A DNA stretch of 8,124 nucleotides from DASZZX01 sp036260415 (lineage in GTDB: Bacteria > Actinomycetota > Nitriliruptoria > Nitriliruptorales > JAHWKO01): positions 1 to 8,124 of the forward strand of contig DASZZX010000356.1 of the NCBI GenBank assembly GCA_036260415.1, in the 5' to 3' direction. Below, in pieces: positions 1 to 7,871 of the stretch. Below the pieces are notes generated by a model. That model had not been told where the DNA came from and did no database searches. It worked only from the letters and a program-made list of their open reading frames with translations. The position numbers and the translations under genes are program-made. Numbering within the stretch: position 1 is the stretch's first letter; each line of letters begins with the position of its first letter.

Positions 1-71
1 GGTGCGCGCACGCCCACGCCGCCGAGCCCGCCTGTCTCCCCCTCCCCCCCGGGCCCGCACGAGGACCACCC

Positions 72-1463
72 ATGAAGACCACGCTGGAGCAGCTCGAGCC
101 GACCCGGGTCAAGCTCACGGTCGAGGTCGAGCCCGACCGGGTGACCCACGCCTTCGACGATGCGGCGCATCACCTCGCGCAGCAGGTCCAGATCAAGGGC
201 TTCCGCAAGGGCAAGGCTCCCCGCCGGCTGCTGGAAGCCCGGCTGGGCAAGGACGCGATCCTCCAGCACGCGGTGGAGGAGTGGTTGGGCAGGTTCTACG
301 CCGAGGCGGTCCGACAGGAGGATCTGAGTCCCGTCGCCCCGCCGGAGATCGACCTCGAGACCTTCACCGAGGACGAGGGCTGCGTCTTCGCGGCCACGGT
401 CGAGATCCGCCCCGAGGTGGAGCTGCCCGACCACACGGGCATCCAGATGACATTCCCCGACTGGGATGTCACGGACGAGCAGGTCCGCGAGCAGGTGGAA
501 GCCCTGCGCGAGCGCTTCGCCGAACTGGAGGTGGTGGAGCGCCCGGCCGCCAGGGGTGACTTCGTCACCATCGACCTGCTGGTGTTCCAGCACGGCGAGC
601 CGCTGGAGTCCGCCACCGCCGAGGACGCGTTGTACGAGGTCGGCTCGGGTGGTGTCACCCCGGAACTGGACGAGCAGCTGCCCGGCGCCGCCACCGGTCA
701 CATCCTCAACTACACCGACCGTCTCCCCGACGGGTACCCGGAGCACGGTGGCGAGGAGGTCGAGTTCCGGGTCCTGGTGAAGGACGTCCGTGCCAAGCGC
801 CTGCCCGACCTCGACGACGACTTCGCCGCTACGGCATCGGAGTTCGACTCCCTCGAGGAGCTGCAGCATGACATCCGACGTGGGCTCCGCAGCCGCCGGC
901 TCTCGCACGCCCGCCAGGAGCTGCGCGCGCGCGTCCTCGAGGCCTACCTGGCGCTGGTCGACGTGCCGCTGCCGGAGGCCATGGTGACCGATGAGGTGGA
1001 GGGACGGCTGGCGCGGATGCGCCGGCAGGCGGAGCAGTACGGGGTCGAGCTGGACCAGCTGCTGCAGATGCAGGGCACCGACCTCGACACCGCCCGCCGG
1101 GAGCTGGAGGAGCAGGCCCGCCAGGCGGTGAAGGCCCAGCTCGTGCTCGAGGCGCTGGCCCGCGAGGTCGGTCTGACGGTCGAGCCGGGCGACCTCGACC
1201 GCGAGGTCCGCCGCCACGCCGCCGACCACGGCATCGAGCCCGCGCAGCTGGCCCAGGTCATCAGCGAGCAGGGTTCGGTCGGAGTGCTCGTCGGCGACGT
1301 CGCACGCCGCAAGGCGCTCGACCTCCTGGTGGAGGCTGCCGAGGTCGAGGGCGCGCCGTCGGACGACGTGCTGGAGGAGCTCGGGCTCGCACCGTCGACC
1401 TCGCCCGACGACGACAGCATTCCCCCCGCCGAGCCCGCCGAAGGCGCCGCGCAGCACGCGTGA
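72..1463 (+). CDS. tig: Trigger factor (ribosome-associated chaperone)
   Basis: Trigger factor, 463 residues, close to the family's usual 430-470. It docks beside the ribosomal exit tunnel and shields nascent chains in the cytoplasm; the family also carries a FKBP-like peptidyl-prolyl isomerase domain. Seen here: the ribosome-binding signature GFRKGKAP at residues 43-50, in the same register as the E. coli F44-R45-K46 loop; a FKBP-like segment at about 162-240 (begins VTIDLL, ends near VKDVRAKRLPDL); and a helical C-terminal chaperone domain at about 245-430 rich in Arg, Glu and Leu. The last 30 residues are an acidic, Pro/Ala-rich low-complexity tail. The ATG at 72 is chosen because GAGG lies at 61-64 and the N-terminal MKTTLEQLEPTRVKLTVEV matches the family start. 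The FKBP pocket is aromatic-poor (ELDEQL where E. coli has GFEDGI), so isomerase activity may be weak; that is inference. It is first in a tig-clpP-clpX cluster, a common bacterial arrangement. Confidence 0.97.
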   Translation: MKTTLEQLEPTRVKLTVEVEPDRVTHAFDDAAHHLAQQVQIKGFRKGKAPRRLLEARLGKDAILQHAVEEWLGRFYAEAVRQEDLSPVAPPEIDLETFTEDEGCVFAATVEIRPEVELPDHTGIQMTFPDWDVTDEQVREQVEALRERFAELEVVERPAARGDFVTIDLLVFQHGEPLESATAEDALYEVGSGGVTPELDEQLPGAATGHILNYTDRLPDGYPEHGGEEVEFRVLVKDVRAKRLPDLDDDFAATASEFDSLEELQHDIRRGLRSRRLSHARQELRARVLEAYLALVDVPLPEAMVTDEVEGRLARMRRQAEQYGVELDQLLQMQGTDLDTARRELEEQARQAVKAQLVLEALAREVGLTVEPGDLDREVRRHAADHGIEPAQLAQVISEQGSVGVLVGDVARRKALDLLVEAAEVEGAPSDDVLEELGLAPSTSPDDDSIPPAEPAEGAAQHA

Positions 1464-1517
1464 GGTCGCGTCGACGCTGCAGCCGCGGCTCAGGTCGTCG
1501 GGTCGCCGCGGTCGCCG

Positions 1518-1546
1518 CTGGCAGGGGGTGGACCGGCCGGTACATT
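1518..1546 (+). promoter_or_regulatory. Candidate sigma-70-type promoter for clpP
   Basis: CTGGCA at 1518-1523 (4 of 6 bases of TTGACA) and TACATT at 1541-1546 (fits the actinobacterial TANNNT -10) are separated by exactly 17 bases. This lies in the 133-base tig-clpP gap, about 50 bases before the clpP start. A perfect palindrome ACCGGCCGGT (1532-1541) fills the end of the spacer and touches the -10. This suggests that clpP can be transcribed separately from tig. Motif matching by eye only. Confidence 0.4.
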
Positions 1547-1583
1547 CGGCGACGGACCGCCGCCCCCCGTCGGCGAGCGGTGG

Positions 1584-1590
1584 ACAGGAG
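1584..1590 (+). promoter_or_regulatory. Ribosome binding site of clpP
   Basis: ACAGGAG at 1584-1590, six bases before GTG at 1597. It decides the start: the upstream in-frame ATG at 1528 has no such site, lies inside the candidate promoter region, and would add 23 residues unlike any ClpP N-terminus. Confidence 0.75.
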
Positions 1591-1596
1591 CAGGCC

Positions 1597-2229
1597 GTGG
1601 CGTTCGAGGAGCACAACTACCTCGTCCCCGTGGTGGTCGAGCAGACCAACCGGGGCGAGCGGTCGTTCGACATCTACTCGAGGCTGCTGAAGGAACGCAT
1701 CATCTTCCTCGGCACGCCGATCACCGACGAGATCGCCAACCTGGTGATGGCCCAGCTGCTGCACCTCGAGTCCGAGGACCCCGAGAAGGACATCAACCTG
1801 TACATCAACTCACCGGGCGGGTCCATCACGTCGCTGTTCGCTATCTACGACACGATGGAGTACATCAAGCCCGACGTGCAGACGATCTGCATGGGGCAGG
1901 CCGCGTCCGCCGCGGCCGTGCTGCTGGCTGCCGGCACCCTCGGCAAGCGCTTCGCGCTGCCCAACTCGCGGGTGCTGCTGCACCAGCCGCACGGGGGCGC
2001 CGAGGGCCAGTCGGTCGACATCGAGATCCAGGCCAAGGAGATCCTGCGGATGCGGGACCTGCTCAACCAGATCCTCGCGGAGAAGACCGGACAGCCGATC
2101 GACCGCATCGCCAAGGACACCGACCGCGACTTCGTGCTGACCGCCGAGGCTGCCCGCGACTACGGGCTGATCGACGAGGTGATCCTCAGCCGGAGCGCGC
2201 AGGAGAGGGTGACCGCCGCGGCGTCCTGA
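1597..2229 (+). CDS. clpP: ATP-dependent Clp protease proteolytic subunit ClpP
   Basis: Serine peptidase subunit that forms the barrel-shaped proteolytic chamber fed by ClpX or other Clp ATPases in the cytoplasm. It has 210 residues from the GTG start, normal for ClpP. The catalytic triad is visible with canonical spacing: Ser104 in GQAASAAA, His129 in LLHQPHGG and Asp178 in TDRDF (25 and 49 residues apart, as in E. coli ClpP). The N-terminal axial loop YLVPVVVEQTNRGERSFDIY, the LYINSPGGSI oxyanion strand and the handle-helix region are all present. The segment around the nucleophile (GQAASAAAVLLAAGT) resembles mycobacterial ClpP2, while LYINSPGGSI resembles ClpP1. Actinobacteria usually carry clpP1 and clpP2 in tandem here; only one copy lies between tig and clpX. 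A second copy elsewhere in the genome cannot be excluded. Confidence 0.97.
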   Translation: MAFEEHNYLVPVVVEQTNRGERSFDIYSRLLKERIIFLGTPITDEIANLVMAQLLHLESEDPEKDINLYINSPGGSITSLFAIYDTMEYIKPDVQTICMGQAASAAAVLLAAGTLGKRFALPNSRVLLHQPHGGAEGQSVDIEIQAKEILRMRDLLNQILAEKTGQPIDRIAKDTDRDFVLTAEAARDYGLIDEVILSRSAQERVTAAAS

Positions 2230-2270
2230 GGGCGCCGGTCCCCCACCTCCACCGTCCATCTGGGGCGCCC
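2230..2270 (+). terminator. Hairpin after clpP, possible weak terminator
   Basis: GGGCGCC at 2230-2236 is fully complementary to GGCGCCC at 2264-2270, directly after the clpP stop, with a 27-base C-rich loop. A further GC hairpin follows: GGGCC at 2283-2287 pairs with GGCCC at 2296-2300. Neither has a T tract, so an ordinary intrinsic terminator is not shown. U-less hairpins have been proposed for high-GC actinobacteria, and a processing or mRNA-stability role is equally possible. Confidence 0.3.
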
Positions 2271-2311
2271 CGCGCGCACGGCGGGCCGGCCGGCGGGCCC
2301 ATGTCGCCGGT

Positions 2312-2377
2312 GGTCGCGACCGATCTGGGACAGCACCACGACGAGCGCGGCATCCCGCCGCGCCCACGTCGCGACCG
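2312..2377. repeat. Repeated palindrome GTCGCGACCG in the clpP-clpX gap
   Basis: The 10-mer GTCGCGACCG occurs at 2313-2322 and again at 2368-2377, start-to-start distance 55 bases. The first copy extends to a perfect 10-base palindrome GGTCGCGACC (2312-2321). The second has an 8-base palindromic core GTCGCGAC (2368-2375). The 249-base gap (2230-2478) holds no convincing gene, so paired operator half-sites upstream of clpX are possible. The sequence does not match CIRCE, HAIR or the CGC-N5-GCG form of ClgR boxes as I know them. Confidence 0.35.
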
Positions 2378-2398
2378 GACGACCCGTCCCGTCACGGG

Positions 2399-2437
2399 CA
2401 GCGCACCCCAGCAGGCGCTGATGGTCGTGGGTACGAT
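2399..2437 (+). promoter_or_regulatory. Candidate clpX promoter with overlapping inverted repeat
   Basis: TACGAT at 2432-2437 fits the TANNNT -10 of actinobacterial housekeeping promoters and lies 41 bases before the clpX ATG. No good -35 is visible 16-18 bases upstream. Instead an inverted repeat, CAGCGC (2399-2404), ten bases, GCGCTG (2415-2420), spans the -35 position. A regulator bound there could activate or repress clpX. Assignment is by eye and tentative. Confidence 0.35.
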
Positions 2438-2478
2438 GAGCCGCGCGCAGGTCGACTGCACGCGAGGAGCAGAGGCCG

Positions 2479-3747
<1,269 letters not shown>

Positions 3748-3750
3748 CCC

Positions 3751-3763
3751 GCCGCGCAGCGGC
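3751..3763 (+). terminator. Short GC hairpin just after clpX
   Basis: GCCGC (3751-3755), GCA, GCGGC (3759-3763) forms a perfect five-base-pair stem with a three-base loop, starting three bases after the clpX stop. There is no T tract. It may be a weak terminator or a 3'-end stabiliser ahead of valS; such stems also arise by chance at this GC content. Confidence 0.25.
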
Positions 3764-3820
3764 CCGGACACCAGCCGGCTCTCCCCGCCGCCCTGGGTCG
3801 CGCGGAGGACATGCGACCGT

Positions 3821-3836
3821 CTCCTCTCCAGGAGGG
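3821..3836 (+). promoter_or_regulatory. valS Shine-Dalgarno inside a small hairpin
   Basis: AGGAGG at 3830-3835 is a consensus Shine-Dalgarno eight bases before GTG 3844 and fixes the valS start there. The bases just upstream, CTCCT (3821-3825), are exactly complementary to AGGAG (3830-3834) across a four-base loop CTCC, so the site can fold on itself. This could dampen or regulate valS translation. No T-box consensus was recognised in the 96-base clpX-valS gap. Confidence 0.5.
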
Positions 3837-3843
3837 TGAAGCA

Positions 3844-6546
3844 GTGACCGACGTGGTCGATCCGGCGCCGCAGGCCGCCGCCCCCCACGCGACCGCCGGA
3901 CCCTACGACCCCGCGGCGGTGGAGCACCTGCTGTACGAGGACTGGGTGTCGGCGGGGTTGTTCCACGCCGAGGCGGACGACCCGGGCGAGCCCTTCTCGA
4001 TCGTCATCCCGCCCCCCAACGTCACCGGCTCGCTGCACGTCGGGCACGCCCTGGAACACGCCATCATCGACGCCGTGATGCGCCGGGCGCGCATGGAGGG
4101 CAAGAACGCGGTCTGGGTCCCCGGCACCGACCACGCTGGCATTGCGACCCAGAACGTCGTCGAGCAGCAGTTGGCCGACGAGGGCGTGTCCCGCCACGAC
4201 CTGGGCCGTGAGGCCTTCATCGAGCGGGTCTGGCGCTGGCGGGAGGAGTCCGGGGGCCTGATCCTCCAGCAGATGCGGCGGCTGGGCGCGTCCTGCGACT
4301 GGGAGCGTGAGGCGTTCACCTTCGACGAGCCCCGCTCGCGTGCGGTGCGCGAGGTGTTCGTGACCCTCTACGAGGAGGGCCTGATCTACCGGGGCAACCG
4401 CCTCATCAACTGGTGCCCCCGGTGCCTCACGGCGCTGTCCGACATCGAGGTCGACCACGAGGACACCGTCGGCGAGCTGGCCTACCTCCGGTACCCGACG
4501 GTCGACGGCGGCGACGGGGTGGTGGTCGCCACCACCCGCCCCGAGACCATGCTCGGGGACACCGCCGTCGCGGTGCACCCCGACGACGAGCGTTACCGCC
4601 TCCTGGTCGGGGCCACGCTGCGCCTGCCGCTGGTCGACCGCGAGATCCCGGTCATCGCCGACGACGCGGTCGACCCCGGGTTCGGGACCGGCGCGGTGAA
4701 GGTGACCCCTGCGCACGACCCCAACGACCACGCGATCGCCCAGCGTCACGGGCTGGCGTCGGTGGACATCTTCACCGACCACGCCGTGGTCGACGAGGCG
4801 GGCGGCCGCTTCGCCGGCCTCGAGCGCTACGCGGCGCGCGCGGCGGTGAAGGAGGCGCTGGCGGCCGAGGGCCTGCTGGTGAGGGTGGAGCCCTACACCC
4901 ACGCGGTGGGGACCTGCTCGCGCTGCGGGACGGTGGTCGAGCCGCGCCTGTCCGACCAGTGGTTCGTGGCGGTCACGCCGCTCGCCGCCGACGCGATCGC
5001 GGCGGTCGAGGCCGGCCGCGTCACCTTCGCCCCCGACCGCTTCACCCGGCCCTTCCTGGAGTGGCTGCGCAACCTGCACGACTGGTGCATCAGCCGCCAG
5101 ATCTGGTGGGGTCACCGCATCCCGGCGTGGTACTGCCCCGACGGCCACATCACCGTCGCCCGGGAGGAGCCCGATGCCTGCGCCACCTGCGGCGAGCGGG
5201 CCCTGACGCAGGACGAGGACGTCCTGGACACCTGGTTCTCCTCGGCGCTGTGGCCGTTCACCGTGTTCGGCTGGCCGGAGGACACCCCGGCGTTGCGCGT
5301 GTGGTACCCGACCTCGGTGCTGGTGACCGGCTACGACATCAACACGTTCTGGGTGAGCCGCATGCTGATGATGGGCATCCACTTCCTGCCCGAGGTGCCG
5401 TTCCGGATCGTGCACAACCACGGGATGGTGCGCGACCGGTACGGCAAGAAGATGTCCAAGTCGTTCGGCAACGTGCTCGACCCGCTCGACTTCGTCGACC
5501 GCTACGGAGCCGACGCGCTGCGCTTCGCGCTGCTCCGGCACTGCTCACCGGGCCAGGACGTCCCGCTGGCCGAGGAGTGGGTGGAGGGCGCCCGCCGGTT
5601 CGCCAACAAGTTGTGGAACGCCATCCGCCTGGCGCTGCAGACGCTGGACGGCACACGCCCCGGCGAGCTGCCCCACCGCGAGCAGCTCGCCTTGGAGGAC
5701 CGCTGGGTCCTGTCCAGGCTGGAACGCTGTCGCGCCACCGTGCACGAGGCGACCGCCACTGGGTCGTGGGCCTGGTCGACTGCCGCCCAGACGCTGTACG
5801 AGTTCACCTGGGACGAGCTGGCGGACTGGTACCTCGAGGCCGCCAAGGTCCGCCTGTACGGGCACGACGAGGCGGCCCGGTCCGTCGTTCAGCGCGTGCT
5901 CGCCACCGTACTCGACGACCTCCTGCGGCTGCTGCACCCCCTGATGCCGTTCGTCACCGAGACGCTGTGGCGGGCCGTGAGCGGGGCGACCGGGGGACAG
6001 CAGTCGCTGGCGGCCGCGGCGTGGCCTGCGTCGCTCGGCGAGCGCGACCACCACGCCGAGGCACGTTTCGCGCTGCTGCAGGAGGTGGTCGGCGAGCTGC
6101 GGCGCTTCCGCGCGGAGCACCGCATCCCACCCGCCACGCTATTCCCGGTGGCGCTCGTCACCAGCCGGCGAACGGAGCTCGAGCCGCTGGCGCCCCTGCT
6201 GGCGACCCTCGTGGGCCTGTCGGAGGTGCGCTTCGCCGCGGAGGTGGTCGACACGTCCGGCACCACCACGGTGGTGTTCCCCACCGGGGAGGCGTACGTC
6301 CCCCTGGCCGGCGTGATCGACGTCGCAGGTGAGCTGGAGCGCCTGCGCAAGGAGCTGGACAGCGCCCGCGGCGAGGTGGACCGCGCCCGCGGCAAGCTGG
6401 CCAACCCGCAGTTCGTGGAGCGGGCCCCGGCCGAGATCGTCCAGCGTGAGCGCGACAAGCAGGCCGGGTGGAAGCGGGTCGTCGCCCAGCTCGAGGAGGA
6501 GCTCGCGCAGCTGCGTGTGCTGGAGGACGGGCCGCCACCCTCGTGA
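3844..6546 (+). CDS. valS: Valyl-tRNA synthetase, class I
   Basis: Charges tRNA-Val with valine in the cytoplasm. It has 900 residues from GTG 3844; an in-frame ATG at 3811 would add 11 residues but has a worse ribosome site. Class I signatures: NVTGSLHVGHAL with HVGH at 65-68, and KKMSKSFGN with KMSKS at 536-540. The CP1 editing domain is shown by TTRPETMLGDTAVAVHP (from about 230) and GTGAVKVTPAHDPNDH (from about 281). The catalytic region carries WWGHRIPAWY and DTWFSSALWPF. A helical anticodon-binding domain follows at about 575-730, and a C-terminal coiled coil (about 828-890, rich in Leu, Glu, Arg, Lys) is the tRNA-binding arm. First zinc site: Cys191, Cys194, Cys358, Cys361. Second site: Cys431, Cys446, Cys449, with Gly434-His435 where Thermus has the fourth Cys. 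Mycobacterial ValRS, from memory, lacks the first set. Its last codons overlap folC by four bases, so the two are probably one transcript. Confidence 0.97.
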   Translation: MTDVVDPAPQAAAPHATAGPYDPAAVEHLLYEDWVSAGLFHAEADDPGEPFSIVIPPPNVTGSLHVGHALEHAIIDAVMRRARMEGKNAVWVPGTDHAGIATQNVVEQQLADEGVSRHDLGREAFIERVWRWREESGGLILQQMRRLGASCDWEREAFTFDEPRSRAVREVFVTLYEEGLIYRGNRLINWCPRCLTALSDIEVDHEDTVGELAYLRYPTVDGGDGVVVATTRPETMLGDTAVAVHPDDERYRLLVGATLRLPLVDREIPVIADDAVDPGFGTGAVKVTPAHDPNDHAIAQRHGLASVDIFTDHAVVDEAGGRFAGLERYAARAAVKEALAAEGLLVRVEPYTHAVGTCSRCGTVVEPRLSDQWFVAVTPLAADAIAAVEAGRVTFAPDRFTRPFLEWLRNLHDWCISRQIWWGHRIPAWYCPDGHITVAREEPDACATCGERALTQDEDVLDTWFSSALWPFTVFGWPEDTPALRVWYPTSVLVTGYDINTFWVSRMLMMGIHFLPEVPFRIVHNHGMVRDRYGKKMSKSFGNVLDPLDFVDRYGADALRFALLRHCSPGQDVPLAEEWVEGARRFANKLWNAIRLALQTLDGTRPGELPHREQLALEDRWVLSRLERCRATVHEATATGSWAWSTAAQTLYEFTWDELADWYLEAAKVRLYGHDEAARSVVQRVLATVLDDLLRLLHPLMPFVTETLWRAVSGATGGQQSLAAAAWPASLGERDHHAEARFALLQEVVGELRRFRAEHRIPPATLFPVALVTSRRTELEPLAPLLATLVGLSEVRFAAEVVDTSGTTTVVFPTGEAYVPLAGVIDVAGELERLRKELDSARGEVDRARGKLANPQFVERAPAEIVQRERDKQAGWKRVVAQLEEELAQLRVLEDGPPPS

Positions 6547-7871
6547 CGCACGTGGTGACCTACGACGACGCCCTGCGCGACCTCGAGAGCCGTGTCCCGA
6601 GCCGTATGGTGCCCGACCTGCGGCGCATCACGGCGCTGGCCGACCTGCTCGGCAACCCCCAGCGCGGCTACCCGTCGATCCACATCACCGGCACCAACGG
6701 CAAGACCTCCGTGGCTCGCATGGTGACCGCCCTGCTGGGAGCGCTCCGGATCCGGGCCGGCACCTACACGTCCCCGCACCTGCAGTCGGTGCGCGAGCGC
6801 ATCCGCGTCGCCGGCCAGCCGATCAGCCAGGAGGACTTCGCCCAGGTCCACGCGGGACTTGCCCCGCTCGCCGCGATCGTGGACGGATCGCAGGAGGCCC
6901 ACAGCGAGCGGGTCACCTACTTCGAGGTGCTCACGGCCATGGCGTACTGGTGGTTCGCGGATCATCCGGTCGACGTCGGGGTGTTCGAGGTCGGCATGGG
7001 CGGGACGTGGGACGCCACCAACCTGGTGCGCGGCGAGGTCGCGGTGGTGACCCCGGTCGCTGTTGACCACCCCGAGCTCGGTGCCACGCCGGCCGAGGTC
7101 GCGGTCGAGAAGGCGGGCATCATCAAGTCGGAGGCCACCGTGGTGCTGGCCGAGCAGTCACCGGACGTGCTCGCCGTGATAGAGGCCAGGGCCGCACGTG
7201 AGCACGCCCGGGTGGTCCGGGCCGGCGCCGAGGTGGCGCTGGAGGAGCGGCACCTCGCCGTGGGGGGGCAGGTGCTGACCCTGCGGGCGGGGACGCGCAC
7301 GTACACCGACGTGTTCGTCCCCCTCCACGGCGCCCACCAGGCCGACAACGCGGTGCTGGCGTTGGGGGCCCTGTCCGCGTTCCTCGGGGGCCTGGAAGCG
7401 GTCGACGACCAGGTGGTGCGTGAGGGGTTCGCGGCGATCGAGGTCCCGGGGCGTCTGGAGGTCGTCCACCGTGACCCGACCGTGCTGCTCGACGGGGCGC
7501 ACAACCCGGCCGGTGCCGTCCGCACCGCCGAGGCGATCGAGGAGGCGTTCGACTTCCGCGACCTGATCATGGTGGTCGGCTGCCTGGCGGACAAGGACGT
7601 CGCCGGCATCCTGCGCGCGTTCCGCGCCCTCCCCAGCCACGTCGTCGTCACACGGCCGCCGTCGCCGCGGGCCGCTGCCCTCGACCGGCTCGAGTCCACC
7701 GCCCGCCAGGTGTGGAGCGGCACGGGCGTCGCCGTGGAACGGGCGGGCGCGGTCGAGGAAGCGCTGGACAAGGCGATCGGCGTGGCCGGCCGGCTCGACG
7801 CCGTGGTGGTCACCGGATCGCTGTACCTGGTGGGCGCCGCCCGCCAGTGCTACCTGCCCGTCGACCCCTGA
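6543..7871 (+). CDS. folC: Folylpolyglutamate / dihydrofolate synthase
   Basis: Mur-ligase-family enzyme that adds glutamate to folates and, in most bacteria, also to dihydropteroate, using ATP. It has 442 residues from GTG 6543. Seen: P-loop HITGTNGKTS at 47-56; SPHL at 77-80; EVGMGGTWDATN at 149-160 with the metal-ligand candidate Glu149; VDHPELG with His176; EKAGII with Lys190, the lysine carbamylated in relatives; LDGAHNPAG at 316-324 in the C-terminal domain; and VTGSLYLVGAAR near the end. It resembles Mycobacterium FolC and has the same valS-folC order. The GTG at 6543 overlaps the valS stop as GTGA; further in-frame GTGs at 6552 and 6555 are possible starts. No well-spaced Shine-Dalgarno is seen: GGAGG at 6522-6526 is 16 bases away, so translation is probably coupled to valS. 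The exact start is therefore less sure than the identity. Confidence 0.95.
   Translation: MTHVVTYDDALRDLESRVPSRMVPDLRRITALADLLGNPQRGYPSIHITGTNGKTSVARMVTALLGALRIRAGTYTSPHLQSVRERIRVAGQPISQEDFAQVHAGLAPLAAIVDGSQEAHSERVTYFEVLTAMAYWWFADHPVDVGVFEVGMGGTWDATNLVRGEVAVVTPVAVDHPELGATPAEVAVEKAGIIKSEATVVLAEQSPDVLAVIEARAAREHARVVRAGAEVALEERHLAVGGQVLTLRAGTRTYTDVFVPLHGAHQADNAVLALGALSAFLGGLEAVDDQVVREGFAAIEVPGRLEVVHRDPTVLLDGAHNPAGAVRTAEAIEEAFDFRDLIMVVGCLADKDVAGILRAFRALPSHVVVTRPPSPRAAALDRLESTARQVWSGTGVAVERAGAVEEALDKAIGVAGRLDAVVVTGSLYLVGAARQCYLPVDP

Noticed and set aside
2..559. An open frame overlapping the start of tig in another frame
   Set aside because: Almost all Arg, Gly and Pro, no ribosome site, and it overlaps the clearly real tig frame.
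1528..1596. ATG at 1528 as the clpP start
   Set aside because: It would place the start inside the candidate promoter, lacks a Shine-Dalgarno, and adds 23 residues not found in ClpP; GTG 1597 has ACAGGAG six bases upstream.
2230..2478. tRNA or small ORF in the clpP-clpX gap
   Set aside because: No T-loop-like GGTTCGANTCC or acceptor pairing was seen, and the short frames in this gap have no ribosome site or coding bias.
3748..3843. T-box riboswitch ahead of valS
   Set aside because: The stretch near GGGTCGCGCGG (3795-3805) only loosely recalls the T-box core and does not match AGGGTGGNACCGCG; the 96-base gap is too short for a full leader with a specifier stem.
4413..6332. A 639-codon + strand frame inside valS
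   Set aside because: It is an out-of-frame shadow of ValRS: Arg/Gly/Pro-rich, no motif, and poor third-position pattern compared with the real frame.
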